Translations under genes and position numbers: made by a program | Assembly (NCBI GenBank): GCA_914767715.1 | Contig: OU612071.1 | Location: 25,355,681-25,419,680, forward strand | DNA from: Membranipora membranacea | Taxonomy: Eukaryota > Bryozoa > Gymnolaemata > Cheilostomatida > Membraniporidae | DNA length: 64,000 bases | Reading direction: 5' to 3' | Shown: positions 1 to 11,489 of the stretch, piece by piece | How the letters are laid out: each line of letters begins with the position of its first letter | Position numbering within the stretch: the first letter of the stretch is position 1 | The notes under the pieces: model-generated | Database searches by the model: none | What the model was told of the DNA's origin: nothing | Seen by the model: the letters and a program-made list of their open reading frames with translations, nothing else

Positions 1-2790
1 TAACCACTTTATGACTGCTATCCAGACCATATGTCTGTTCGCCAGGTTTAGAAGTCACATCGAAAACTACATCGCGTAAGTAGTTTTGAAACATGTGTCT
101 AACTTGGAGTTATGCTTTCACAGTTCTATTATGGGAGTGTCAAAGATGGGATTATAATTGCTAGGACCTGCAAAGTCAACAAACCATTATCAATTATGTA
201 CAAGTTATGTGGAATAAGAATATGGAATATGCCGACGACTGAAATTGATAGCTAAAGATAATTGAGCAAATTATGAACAAGTAATAAACAGGAAAGTGGT
301 ATGGTGCTGCACATGTGTGAGATACTAAATACAAGGATTGATGAAACTCAGTTACTATCATGGTCCATAAATTTCCTATAGCCTATGACTACATGTAATA
401 TTAAATATAATATATATAAATAATAACATTCAGACGTAGCAGACAGACGTAACATCTTAAACATGAATGGCTATCGGTGCAACCAGCACTTCCAGCTCTA
501 TCAACATGACAACGATTACAAAAACGCATATAGTACTACCCTGACAACCACTTATAGCCAACTGTGCCTCGACTGCGTCGGCAGCTTGGCCACCGTTGGG
601 CGCGTTGGCCAGACACACCACCACATCATTCAACTCTGGCTTCCAACAGCATGCTTAAAAGAGCGTCCACTGCCCAACCAATTCAAGCGCTACAAAACAA
701 TCGCCTGCCAAAATCTTCGGGCAAATCAAACTAAAACAATAAACTAGCTAAATGTAGACATCGGCCGATGTTCAATTAACCTTTCACCTCAGCTGGCCTG
801 CATTGACGAGCGACTGACCTGCATGGCAGAAACATCTGGCCCAACCAACACGGAATTCTCACAGGTGTTTGCCTCACCTTTCCATTCGTTCCAGTATTCA
901 TTTCAAAGCAATACACCAAGGACAAGTAGTATAAATTTTGAATGTCTAAGGACTACCCTTTGCCAGCTTGAAAAAAATCAATCCTACGCCCACACTGTGA
1001 AAAAATGGCATTACTTATTTTATTTTCCTACAAGCTGTGCAAGTAGTTATGCCAATACTCATGTTCATTCACAATTAAGTGATGATGATAATTTTTAATG
1101 GTGATGGCTAACTGATGTCCCTACAGTTGATTATCCCTGAAATCACTTTCACCTATCCACATTCATTAAGTTGCAGTGGTGCCTAATCTATGTTTATTTA
1201 CAAGTTAGATTCAGTCATTTTCATTGGAAATAGTTTGTTTGAATTTTCAGAAGACAATTAATCCCTAAGTTACAGAATCAAACAATTTAAAATCAGCGAG
1301 AATCGATGATGGGTCAGACAGCCATAGTTTGGTTTCATTGTTTCATTTGTGATAATCCAGATAAATCTCAATGATAAACATCAGCCTGCAGATACGGGAA
1401 AGCTAAAGTGAAAGATAGATACCACAACAAGCACTTTCAACAACTTCAAGTGGCCACCAACGCACCTAACCCTCTAACCATCTAGGTGTTTCAAGTCTCT
1501 ACGTCGCCGCATTAATGTCCAAAGAGACTGTTTAGATCACAGGCTTTCAGTATTTTGAATAAACTAGAACTGACACATCAGGACCCAACTCTAATAATGG
1601 TGCTGTGGAAGGTAGGGATAAGAAAAGCATGAGGGGATTTGTTTGCAACAGCAATATGTTCTGTGAAAAACTGAGGCGTGTCAATAATGGGTGATTATTG
1701 GAAAAACTGCCTCTTCCATATCGTTGGTATATTGGGACCGTATCACAGGCTTCTCCAAAACTTTGGTCTTTGGCAATGTTTGACTGCAGAAAAGATGCAA
1801 AGCTGTTCGGCCAAGGAGGTCAGATCAGAGCTTAGATCATTTGTCAGAGTGACGCTAGATCAAGTTTGATCTATTGGCTTGCATTTGTTCATCAGTTACT
1901 CTCCCTCCACTAGAGGGTTTAATTATTGTAATAACTGCCTCATTCATTTCATTGGTCAATTGGGATATATTATTCATTATGCCAATAAGAGCAGGCAACT
2001 GAAATGTAAGTGTTTAAGGACATGCCTCGCCTAGGATACTAACTTGAGAACAACTGGTCCGATTTCCTTGGTTTTTCATTCAAATTATAGCTATTCCTTG
2101 TTTAGCAATTTCCAAACCCTCAATTATCTTTGATTCAATTTCTTATGTATGTGATGGCAATTTATAAAATTTAAGTCACGGTCCCCATGCAAAAGAATAG
2201 GAGCTGTTAATAACTGGGAGCATCTGGCTCAGACGCCTCACAACCATTTATTCATATCAAACCAGGATTGGCAGTGCAAAGTAGTCCCAATAAAATTAAT
2301 TTGTCATAATTCATCCTAGGAACAAGCCTTGCCAGTTTGTGAACTGTTGTAAAATACACACCATAATGACTGGATTTTAGAGCCTTATATTACTACGCCA
2401 AATCTGGTCAAGAAATATATCAGGCAAAAAACCATGTAGGGTTGGATTTTCCTCTGTATTCATGAGGCATTTATTTCAATTAGAGTAGAGATGTTGATTC
2501 GAAACTTCAGAATATTCAAAAGGGATATGTTTGTAGGTAGTTCCTATACAATAGACAGTTTTCTGAGCTCTTATTTATGCCTCAATTGGGAGTTGTCCTC
2601 TCTCCAGTTTGGTACTTTTAACCCACGCCGAATAGGAAAAACCTGCTGAAAGAGAGTTTTCTTGATAGGATAAACATGATTTTTGATTCAGAGTCTGCAC
2701 CATTGAAAACCCTGTGAGCACTAAGGCCAATGAGAACATGCGTACATCGAAATTACAACGTTACTAAAAGTGGTGATTGCAAGAAAAAGG
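1..2790. other. No supported gene
   Basis: Low-complexity-poor, AT-rich sequence. Open frames at 463-747 and 823-1098 (plus) have no recognisable domain, no convincing splice context and a composition like the surroundings, so I do not call them genes. A slightly GC-richer patch lies at about 540-700. No repeat in this stretch was matched elsewhere in the window. Confidence 0.5.
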
Positions 2791-3088
2791 TTTAAAAAAG
2801 TATGGTCAGGTTATCCAAAAACAAAACAAAAAATTCATCGCATTTACATGTAGCTGTCACATACACTGTATGTGACACGCCTAGGTGCATGACTCTTCAT
2901 GAAGTTAGGCATTGTATATTGCACTGTCATGGTTGCCATGGTCTTAATCTGATTAATTGTTATACTCTTCCGCATTTACTTCCATTTTTTGCACATTTAA
3001 TTACCATCTAAATGCGGAGGTTGGCCATCAAAATAATGACGCATCATCCCACCTGTTTCTATTTTTACGACCTATTTATACAAGTCAG

Positions 3089-3096
3089 TATAAAGG
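3089..3096 (+). promoter_or_regulatory. TATA-like box in the 5' LTR
   Basis: TATAAAGG lies about 65 bp upstream of the LTR hairpin and polyadenylation signal, the expected place for a U3 core promoter. The same motif is in the 3' LTR. Assignment is by position and motif only. Confidence 0.45.
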
Positions 3097-3153
3097 ACAG
3101 TGGTTTTTGCTCTGAAGATTCAGTTACAACTTGGCGTTGCAATTTATCAGTTG

Positions 3154-3191
3154 CCTGGGGCATTTGCCCCAGGGTGTAGTTCAGTAATAAA
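3154..3191 (+). promoter_or_regulatory. LTR hairpin plus AATAAA polyadenylation signal
   Basis: CCTGGGGCA-TT-TGCCCCAGG is a perfect 9-bp stem (3154-3173), followed 12 bp later by AATAAA (3186-3191). This resembles an R-region structure presenting the poly(A) signal. The repeated copy lies at about 4650-4687. Confidence 0.5.
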
Positions 3192-3288
3192 ATCATCAAA
3201 CTGCCGAAAAACTGCATTCAGTATTATAAAGTAATATCATATGAACTCTGCCAGCAGTGAACTGTCGTGATCTTTCTCGATCCGACAA

Positions 3289-3305
3289 TTGGTGCCAATC
3301 GAGTG
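3289..3305 (+). other. Primer binding site candidate
   Basis: TTGGTGCCAATCGAGTG begins one base after the 5' LTR end, the usual position for tRNA-primed minus-strand synthesis. The matching tRNA was not identified. Confidence 0.5.
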
Positions 3306-4337
3306 AGGACGAGCTACACGACCTTCAATGAGACTGATGGCGCAAGGAAGAAATAACACAGATAATAAGTAAACATTCTGGGCAATACGAAACATGGCTG
3401 GATACTGAAAACCATATCAGATATTTAGATGGTGAATTCTATTGCGGAGAATGGAGGTTCTGATGTCGTAAGAAATGACTTTGCAGCATAATATTAATAG
3501 TAGAAGAGAAGATGTTTAGCAGATGGGGAATTCCTGCTCGACATATCAGAATATGCTACACGGACAAAGTAAACGGCAACAGAGGTTGAAGTCATATGCA
3601 AGGATTTCCTCATGTAAGTCTCTGATGGTACAGTAAACACTGAGGGCGTCTTAACTTAACAGAATACAAACTTAACAGAACACCAAATGACAGCCTATAA
3701 TATCTAAGCAAGCGGTAACTCAAAAAAAAATAGAAAAACTTCAATAAAAACATTAGGCAGCCGTAACCTAAGATCCGCTAAGAGTAAAAGATTATGGAAT
3801 GCAGCTGACTACAACCAACTGGCGACTGATCTTAATATAGCAGCAGTATTAGTGCAAGGATCAGCACAAAATAATATGGTCACTGTATTAGTTAGGATGT
3901 AATGAATTATTTGATATTATTACCATCGACACAACCTTGATCATGCAATTTATATATTTATCGTTTGAATTTCCTGCGATGCCGATTTTTTAATGATAGT
4001 TGTGCAGGAAAGCAGCATTATAATATTTCATGAATTTTATACCTTTGTCTGTCCTGTAATCTAAGCAAAGCTTAGGTTCTTAGATCTAGAGTTGAGAGGA
4101 AAGTGGGATATATTTTTTTTGTTAATGGACCTGAAGCAGTTGTTAAGGTTCTTCAGCCTTGGAAGGGAATGTCATGATTTTGTTATGACCGTCTTTTATG
4201 CATGACATTTTTGATTTGTTTGTATTTCAGGAGATTTTGAGGTTTTAAATTTTATATTGCAATGATTATCCTTGTGTGACATAAGCTATAATGTTTTTTG
4301 AACCAGTTAAAGCGATCGATCGAGGACGATCGCAACC

Positions 4338-4350
4338 AGGGGGGTGCATG
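4338..4350 (+). other. Polypurine tract
   Basis: AGGGGGGTGCATG directly abuts the 3' LTR start. The G-rich core at 4338-4344 is the probable plus-strand priming site. Confidence 0.55.
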
Positions 4351-4783
4351 TGTCACATACACTGTATGTGACACGCCTAGGTGCATGACTCTTCATGAAG
4401 TTAGGCATTGTATATTGCACTGTCATGGTTGCCATGGTCTTAATCTGATTAATTGTTATACTCTTCCGCATTTACTTCCATTTTTTGCACATTTAATTAC
4501 CATCTAAATGCGGAGGTTGGCCATCAAAATAATGACGCATCATCCCACCTGTTTCTATTTTTACGACCTATTTATACAAGTCAGTATAAAGGACAGTGGT
4601 TTTTGCTCTGAAGATTCAGTTACAACTTGGCGTTGCAATTTATCAGTTGCCTGGGGCATTTGCCCCAGGGTGTAGTTCAGTAATAAAATCATCAAACTGC
4701 CGAAAAACTGCATTCAGTATTATAAAGTAATATCATATGAACTCTGCCAGCAGTGAACTGTCGTGATCTTTCTCGATCCGACA
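4351..4783 (+). repeat. 3' LTR (433 bp)
   Basis: Same length and, by reading, the same sequence as the 5' LTR, ending CGACA and followed by the TAGC target duplication. An open frame running into each LTR yields identical peptide tails, which supports base-level identity over that part. Confidence 0.93.
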
Positions 4784-5056
4784 TAGCTAATAAATAGTGA
4801 TTTGCTTAGGAGAGCTGTTCTACTGTTTAAAATGGGCTTGTCTGATAACCTGGCACTATGCCTGTAGATGGATTGCTTTTGTGGGATGTGGTGGTGTAGC
4901 CTGTGGTTCTCGTTAGACAGTACTTGAGAAACATAGCCACTACATAATTTGCTCAACATTGCTACTCACTGTCATTTATTCTTCGGATCTTAGATGTGTC
5001 GAGGGGAAAATAGGTCTCAAACACAAAATTTGATGCCTTTCAATGAGGTCTTTCCG

Positions 5057-5581
5057 TTACTGCGGTAGGTAACAGTACCATGCAGGCGCAGCATATGTGA
5101 GAATAGGCACTATCCTAGCCTGATAGAACTTGACTAGCGATTGGGTATGTACGCCGTGGCGCTTGAGCGTAAGCAGCCCGTGTACAGCTGATCTAGCCTT
5201 ATTTATCACAGATCTGGTATGAGACGTAAAAGTGAGGTGGTCGTCGATCGTCACACCCAGTAATTTTGCTGATTTGGTTTGGGAAATAGGCTCACCCTTG
5301 ATGGTAATAGGCGGTGATATGGTGGTGCTAGGTTGAAGTGTCAACATCATGTACTGTGTTTTGGCTGCATTGATATTTTGGTTGGAGTTGTCACACCACT
5401 GTACTGCGTTATCAGCGGCTGTTTGCATGTTATGATCAGCAATAGTTATGTCTCTGTTTGGTCCACATTTGTCAACTGTTGTCACTTTTGAATTTGGCAT
5501 TACATCGTAGATTGTGGTGTCATCTCCGTATTTGATAACTTGGATGTCATGGCACAGGTCTGCAACATAGACATTCCACAA
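5057..5581 (-). pseudogene. LINE reverse transcriptase C-terminal half
   Basis: A 174-codon open segment. Near its N-terminus KYGDDTTIYD is the RT catalytic box (FADD/YADD family form with Gly). It continues into LLGVTIDDHLTF, the conserved non-LTR RT motif after the palm, and LVKFYQARIVPILTYAAPAWY, the thumb region. Directly upstream in the same strand, PQGTILGPVLWN and DFSKAFD are legible across a frame break near 5580-5800. It is part of the LINE at 4788-8070. RT identity is secure; the clade within the CR1/L2/Jockey group is not. Confidence 0.9.
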
Positions 5582-6754
5582 TACTGGTCCTAGGATTGTG
5601 CCTTGTGGACGCCAATTATCGACGATTTGATACTAGAATGAGAGTCCTGAAATTTCACGCATTGTTAACTTTTTGAGAGAAGTTTGCTATAAGACGTACT
5701 AGAGGCGATGGTACAGCCATGGCTAGGAGGTGGTTGGTCAGCGTGTCTGGTTTCATTAAGTCAAATGCCTTGCTAAAGTCAATGAGAAGGCATTGGACAC
5801 CATATGTGGATTTCTTGTTACGAGCTTAAGAAGCAGTTGTCGTCAATTGTACTAGAGCATCAGTTGTACCGACTCCATTTGTGTATGCATATTGATGTTA
5901 TCACAAGGTGTGAATTTGGCTATTTATTTCTTGATGAACAACTCTGTGATTTTGCTAATATGTTATAAGAGCGAAATTGGTCGATAGTCCTTGCAAGTTT
6001 TAGGATCCGATGTTTTTGGTAACGGCTTGGTCTCAGCTTTTTTCCAGATGGAGGGAAAATGGCCTGAGTTGACTATTTATTGTATTTTATGTGCTATTGG
6101 TGTTGAGAACATGTCTGCATTGTTTTTTGTCATCAGGCTTGGGTAATCATCAGAGTGTGTTGCTTTGTTCGTATTGATGCCCTGTAGTATTTTGTAAAAA
6201 TCCCGCTTATCATGAACATAGACTGGGGGATTTTCGGATGCTGGAATTTCCGGCAACTCAATTGTGTTTAGAACAGAAATAAGTTGGTTCCATCCACTGC
6301 TCGTCTAGATATAAGTATCTTGTAGGGTTAGTTGATTTAGTCTCCCCAGTTACTGACCAGACATTCTTCCACCAGCACTTGCTACCTGAAAATAGATTGT
6401 TTATGTTGTTGTCTGCCTGCTTTTGCTGAAACTTCTGCAACGCAGTCTTCAACTGACCAGCGTAATGCTTCCAGGATTCACACCCACGCTTATAGAACTT
6501 TTTCTTTGGTCTTCTGAGTTTTTTTATTAGTGGAGTTGTAATAGGACGTTTCCCAATCGGGTGCCTGTTTATCTTATTGGGCAGTGTGTGTCGATGATTG
6601 ACGTCATAATGTTTTGGAATTTCTCAGCTTTGCTATCAGGGTCAGGCTCGCTGATTATTTCGTGCCAGCTCTGCTCATGTAAACTTTTTGTGGTTGCAAT
6701 TTTTGTCTTCCCAGTTATCAACCTTTTTCGCAAAGTAACGTACTTCTGTTTGGG

Positions 6755-6973
6755 TTAAACGTTTGAGGAAAGAGTGATCGAGCTATGGTCACTATTTCCA
6801 ACATTAGGCGCTGATAGACATGTTTCCTTGGGTGAGTTCACGTATTCATGGATGTCAGTGAATACAAGGTCTAGTGTGTTGTCTTGGCGCGTGGGGAACC
6901 ACACGATCTGAGAGAGTTCAGTCATGTCACTTATTGGGCACGTGTCCAAATCATTGAAATCCCCGTATATCAC
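6755..6973 (-). pseudogene. LINE endonuclease C-terminal segment
   Basis: Contains GDFND followed by TLDLVFTD and NSDHSS, the C-terminal motifs of the exonuclease-endonuclease-phosphatase fold found in LINEs, which nicks target DNA to prime reverse transcription. The catalytic SDH histidine motif is visible. The preceding endonuclease part lies in another frame (about 7040-7170 and 7159-7440), so the domain is broken by frameshifts. Confidence 0.85.
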
Positions 6974-8069
6974 TGTGTTGGAGTTAGGATATTTGGTGGC
7001 GAGCTCACTGATGGTGCTTATTATGTGATCGATAGTTCAGTCACATGTTGCTTTGTTCAGGTTAGGAGGATGGTAGATCACTGCATAAATCGTAGCTGGT
7101 TTCTGTGGGCTATGAACTGCTATCCAGCGGGCAGACATGTTTTCTGATGTATATTCCTTCACCACAGTGGCTGATAGACGTGATCGGACAAAAATACACA
7201 CCCCGCCAGCTCTCTTGTTGCATCTATCGACACAAAGTAGCTTGAAGTTTCGTATGATGAAAGCCGGTCGTTTGGGGGTTTTAGCCAGGTTTCTGTCAGC
7301 ATCATCAGGTCATAATCCACTGAGCTTTGAACATGTTCAGCGTGTTTGCTTTTTCTTATTGACCTGATATTGCTACCAACGATAAGCAGGAGGATTGTGC
7401 TTGGTCTAGCTGATTTTGGCTCTCTATTGATGTTACGGCGATAGCTCTTGTTGACCGACCTAGTGTGTATTTGTGTACGATAGTCAGTTAGGCGTGTGTC
7501 GTGAGAGGAGACAACGGCTTCTAAAACATTGTTATTACGATTAACAGGAAAGCATGACAGCCCAGATCTGGTTTGTACGACTGAGTGGCATGTATGATAA
7601 TATGGTTTGATGTTTGAATATGAATTTTTGATGACAGAGGTGGGGCGATAACACACTCTGTGTTTGCTGACATTTCCTAGTGCATGGAATGTACCTGTAT
7701 CAGGTGCATTACCATAATCTCCATCATAAGATGGGCCTCTATTGGTAATAGAGCTGGGAATGAATTGCACTCCATGAAAGCTACCATGTCTTCGTACATG
7801 ACATGGATTAACAACAACGTGCTCGTTAGTGGTAATTGCATGACCATAATATCCATCATAAGATGGGACTCTCTGCACCAAAGCTTTTGCCCTACTTATC
7901 TGATATCTATTATATGTAATAAACCGTACCCCTCGGTTAGAAATGACAGTTTGTATAGGGTACCCCTTAAACTCAGTCATGCTAACCAAATCTCGACTAT
8001 CAATATGGCAGGAAGTATAAAATGCCAAATCATCACAATCAACAATCAAAGAATCAGAATATAAAATCA

Positions 8070-8090
8070 TATATATATATATATATATAA
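8070..8090. repeat. AT dinucleotide microsatellite
   Basis: About ten AT repeats immediately upstream of the LINE start codon-like ATG (read on the minus strand). Confidence 0.9.
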
Positions 8091-8182
8091 TACAATGTTC
8101 GGGTTATCAGACTATTGTGTATGACTTTCTCATTTCTGTGAATTATCAGTATCAGATTATTTTTACCGTCACAACATATCAA

Positions 8183-8212
8183 CACAGAGTAAGGATATAT
8201 CCTTACTCTGTG
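8183..8212. mobile_element. 30-bp perfect palindrome: minimal relic of a foldback MITE
   Basis: CACAGAGTAAGGATA followed by its exact reverse complement. The same 15 bp are the outer ends of the foldback MITE at 12680-13693, 22476-23085 and 62055-62753. Flanks ATATCAA (8176-8182) and ATATCAG (8213-8219) form a 7-bp direct repeat with one mismatch, the same TSD length as the full copies. It therefore reads as an internal-deletion product reduced to its two tips. Confidence 0.7.
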
Positions 8213-8214
8213 AT

Positions 8215-8850
8215 ATCAGCTATACACAGTACAGGTTATCAGACCACCTGCTAAGCCTCAGTAGTGTGGAAGACCATGAGACCACACAATTATACAGTTA
8301 TCCTTGATATCACTCTGTCGGCATTAACTCAAAGCTGGCTTGAGTAGAATTATGGATTGCATCCTGTTAGAAAGATGTTTCAATGAGCTTTCCAATGATT
8401 TGAAACTTTTAAATTAGTCAGTCAAGGATTTAACACAAGGCATCTGAGTCGACCAATGTATTCACTCATCACGATCGTAATTATTGTGTTATGAATTTTT
8501 ACTTAAATTCAAAAGTATGGTTATCGAGAAGATCACACCGTTTCTCAAACAGTGTAATGACCAAATTGAAGTATACAATATAAATTAGTACACAAGTATG
8601 ACACTGAGCCATTGTCAATAATCGATCCCTCACCCAGCATCCAACACACAGGGAGTTTTGGCGACTGAGAAAATTATGCTGTCACCAGGTCAGCTGATAG
8701 AGTTGCCTTCCTCCATGGTAAAGTCAAAGCAGAGCAAGCATCCTGACAGAAAGGCATAAATGAGCAGCATCAAGGGAGGTGATGTTCCCCCCTAGAGGGT
8801 ATAGAAATAGTACAGGTAAACAAATTATAACATATATGGATGGGACACCA
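8215..8850. other. No supported gene
   Basis: AT-rich sequence with no ORF of note, no tandem array and no match to the repeat families identified elsewhere in this window. Confidence 0.45.
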
Positions 8851-8857
8851 CATTGCG

Positions 8858-9436
8858 AAAAAATTACAGACACTAAAGCCAAACTTTCACTGCATAATGC
8901 CCATTTTGTTATTCGGTTGCCCTCATCGAGTATTGGCTAGAATCGTAAGAACAGTAACAGACAACATTTCTTCATCAGACTATGAACTTTTCAATAACTT
9001 CATCAAGACAGCTTTTCAACCTTTTGTCTGAAAATCTGCCCATACATTACTGCTATCTAAGATCAAAAGCGCATGTGAACCTGAAGACTTAAGCAGAAGT
9101 AACCAAATACATCACTGATCATACCAAGTAAGCATACAAAGCTACTAGACTCATCGACTATGCCCTCATAACCCCACTAGACAACGTCACAGAGCATATC
9201 GATAAAGTGGCTGTGAACTATGTCAGAGATTGTTCATCGATTTCAGCAGTGCATTCAATACAATATAACAAGCTAGTCTAATCTGATAAAACAATATTAA
9301 ACTGGATATACAACTTATCCATGCTCTCTCAACGAGTCAAAGCTCATGGTGAAACATCGCAAATCCCAAACAATTGATTTTTGTCAACTCCCTCTCCATC
9401 AAAGACTTGGAAACTAAAGATGCTGTCTTCAGCAAC
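8858..9436 (+). pseudogene. Degraded LINE RT block of the composite repeat
   Basis: Related copies lie on the minus strand at 13701-14165 and 62761-63339. On the plus strand one can read, across frames, a stretch like LDNVTEHIDKVAVNYVR, then FSSAFNT (RT motif of the DFSSAFNTI type used by L2/Rex-like LINEs), then SQRVKAHG (equivalent to the usual RQSVKVNG segment) and IFVNSLSIKDL. Stops and frame breaks are frequent. Assignment to an L2-like RT is by motif reading only. Confidence 0.4.
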
Positions 9437-9443
9437 AAGCTAT
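9437..9443. other. Empty insertion site of the foldback MITE
   Basis: A single AAGCTAT here, in the context AGCAACAAGCTATGTAAACC. In copies carrying the MITE this heptamer is present on both sides of it (22469-22475 and 23086-23092; reverse complement ATAGCTT at 12673/13694 and 62048/62754). This is a related empty site that independently fixes the MITE ends and TSD length. Confidence 0.88.
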
Positions 9444-11400
9444 GTAAACCAGTGCCTCCAACAATCACCTCCCAATTACCACAAACACAAATACTGTGGC
9501 ACAACTATCCATAAAGCTAAACTGTCGCAGTTGCCATTATCAGTGAAGCCAAGCAGAGACAATGTATCACCAAGCAGCTAGCCAAGTTGAAGATCAAACC
9601 ATCAATATAATTTATTACTAGCATATAATACAATATATAATATAAGGCAAACTAAAGATAAAATGCCTATGGATGATACGCTGGGTTAACAAAGCTGTAG
9701 TAAAATACCAGGGAAAAGAATTTCCGTGCAGAATTTGTACGTTTTGACAACTATCTCTTTAGCTGCGTTTTAACACACACACACACACACAACACACAAA
9801 CCCATGCATACATACATACATGCATAAATCCAGTACCAGAAATTAAGTAGGGATCAAGTATCAAACTCACCTGATTATGCTCTGATCGAAGACCCAGTAA
9901 ACTTCGGAAGTTCACCCTGCATACAGAGGAGAGACTGATAAGGACATGTCTGACCGAGCTACAGCCTCGGCTACACCTGTGCTGTGGACGGACAACTGTC
10001 TTCTCCCAGCAGGCTACAAAATAGATGCCATGGGTCAATGAAGAATTCAGACAGTAAACTGAGTAGAAATAAGAGCAGGGGATAGGACAAAAATGTGTCG
10101 GAAATTAGGGCCAAAGATCTATATTGGTGTATCCTGCCAACGTTGACTCAATCATAGCTAAAGTAAAACCCGCAACACATGCTTTGATTCAATTGAAATG
10201 AGTAGGGATTAGTGTATCTAGCCTAGCTGTTTTTTATAAAATCAGAATCTTTTCATTGCTTAGCTATACAGCCCCAAGCTGGTTCCCCTTTCTTTCACGT
10301 AGTGATAAAATGAGGCTGGAGAGAATACAGAAACTTAGTCTCCGAGTAAATTTACCGAGCTACAACGATTACTAACAGAGACTGTCTTTCCTTAGTTTAG
10401 AAGAACTCTCTGTTTTTTCGCTGTTTACAATATGCATCTAAGATATCTCAAACAGGAAATCATCCATTGAAGAATTAAATTCTAACGGATAGAAAATCAA
10501 GCAACTCTAGACATGGCACTATACGTTAGCACCAAAATGTAGAACAACCCTGTATGAGAAAAGTTTTTTCTTAAACTACTTTTGATATGTTTTTGTGCAC
10601 ACGGTCTCATTTGCCCTTGTTACATTTATCGGTGATGAATAAAGTTGAAAATATCTATCTGATACTTCAAAACTGTCAATGTCTGCCGTTCTAGTCAGAT
10701 TATTTCATGGTGTTAATCTTATTTATCTGAATGAGTTTGAACAGGCCATTGTTACTGATACATCGAATAAGGTTAGTTTGCCTGCATCGTACAAGTTATC
10801 AGACTAGATGCTTACAGTTAGATCAATACAGATTTTGAGTCTAGGAAAAATGTAGACTTACTGTACTTATGCAAACTTACTTTTGTTATGGAGTAAAATT
10901 TCTCTATCAAATAAACTAACACTACTATCACCAACTGCTAACAAGCGTTATGAATAATTGTTTATTGTCCCCCCTTTCCTCTCGCAAAGTAGGATTACAC
11001 AACCTGAGATGAGGGGGCGTTCGGACCCACAAGCTGTGTAAAGCTATGGGTACTACTAAAATGATTGATGTAGTGGCAGACATAAGCACTATGGAATATA
11101 CTTATCATGAAGGCTTCTAACTGATGGTAATAGATGAATATTTGAATGTTTGACCCAATAAGTATCATCATGTGTTGCAATTTTGGTAGGCCGTATATTT
11201 TCTAGCGACCCTAGCAGCTAATTACCCACGCAGTCTATCCTACGCTCTGTAATATCCTGCTAGTTATATAAACCAAGCTTAGGCAGAAGAAGTATTTTAT
11301 ATATGGTTAGATTAACTGCTGTCCCAGATGGCCTGTTCCAAATCACTGTGAGACATTTCATGTGCGTTATAATAAATTAAACTAAAAGTCATGGAATACG
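9444..11400 (+). repeat. Composite repeat copy 1 (blocks c, b, a, g)
   Basis: Matches 23093-25198 in the same orientation and 61348-62047 inverted. It contains a CA microsatellite (about 9771-9790), a ~200-bp well-conserved block (about 9905-10115) found four times in the window (also about 23590-23791, 24240-24441, and 61348-61560 inverted), and a distal part (about 10670-11400) repeated at 24460-25190. No intact ORF. Confidence 0.8.
10261..10570 (+). pseudogene. LINE RT C-terminal relic
   Basis: Reads as a non-LTR RT thumb: YTAPSWFPFLS followed by MRLERIQKLSLRV and RLSFLSLEELSVF, then a tail with KSSIEELN and KVFS. Stops and frameshifts interrupt it. The motif order matches the C-terminus of the LINE at 4788-8070 (TYAAPAWY then ERHQILCLR). 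It lies within the composite repeat, so it may be an insertion into it or part of its ancestry. Confidence 0.6.
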
Positions 11401-11489
11401 ATAAAACTTATTTTATTACTCACGTGACCTTGAGGTCAGTCTCTAGTACAGTTTGTTACTTTTGTGTCTTACGTTCTGTACACTGTTGG

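Larger units (their letters stand above)
2855..3287 (+). repeat. 5' LTR (433 bp)
   Basis: Starts with a near-terminal inverted repeat, TGTCACATAC then ACT then GTATGTGACA, giving the LTR edge its own 10-bp-stem palindrome. It ends CTCGATCCGACA. It contains a TATA-like TATAAAGG, then a perfect 9-bp-stem hairpin and an AATAAA signal, in the order expected for U3-R-U5. Confidence 0.93.
2855..4783 (+). mobile_element. Young non-autonomous LTR retrotransposon (TRIM/LARD-like)
   Basis: Two 433-bp direct repeats (2855-3287 and 4351-4783) that read as identical flank a 1063-bp interior. Both repeats start TG and end CA. A primer-binding-site-like tract follows the left LTR and a G-rich polypurine tract precedes the right one. 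The 4-bp target duplication TAGC lies immediately outside (2851-2854 and 4784-4787). The interior has no ORF resembling gag or pol, so the element would depend on an autonomous relative. LTR identity implies a recent insertion. The flanking sequence on both sides is the 3' end of a LINE, so this element is nested inside that older copy. The superfamily (Ty3/gypsy or other) cannot be decided without coding sequence. Confidence 0.93.
4788..8070 (-). pseudogene. Degraded LINE (non-LTR retrotransposon), endonuclease and RT
   Basis: Minus-strand remains of a CR1/Jockey-like LINE read in order from 8070 down to 4788. 8070-7159 is an N-terminal segment leading into an AP-endonuclease start (MLTETWL). 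About 7170-7040 continues the endonuclease in another frame. 6973-6755 has the endonuclease C-terminus with GDFND and SDHSS. 6452-6258 is a linker. About 6040-5580 gives RT motifs DYRPISLL, DFSKAFD and PQGTILGPVL. 5581-5057 carries the YGDD catalytic box, KLLGV and the thumb ending TYAAPAWY. 4959-4788 is the C-terminal tail. Frameshifts and stops separate these parts, so it cannot be expressed as one protein. The copy is interrupted at its 3' end by the LTR element at 2855-4783; about 60 bp of 3' sequence lies beyond it at 2790-2850. Confidence 0.88.

Noticed and set aside
463-1098. Two plus-strand open frames as possible genes
   Set aside because: No domain, no splice context, no repetition elsewhere; lengths are common by chance over 64 kb and six frames.
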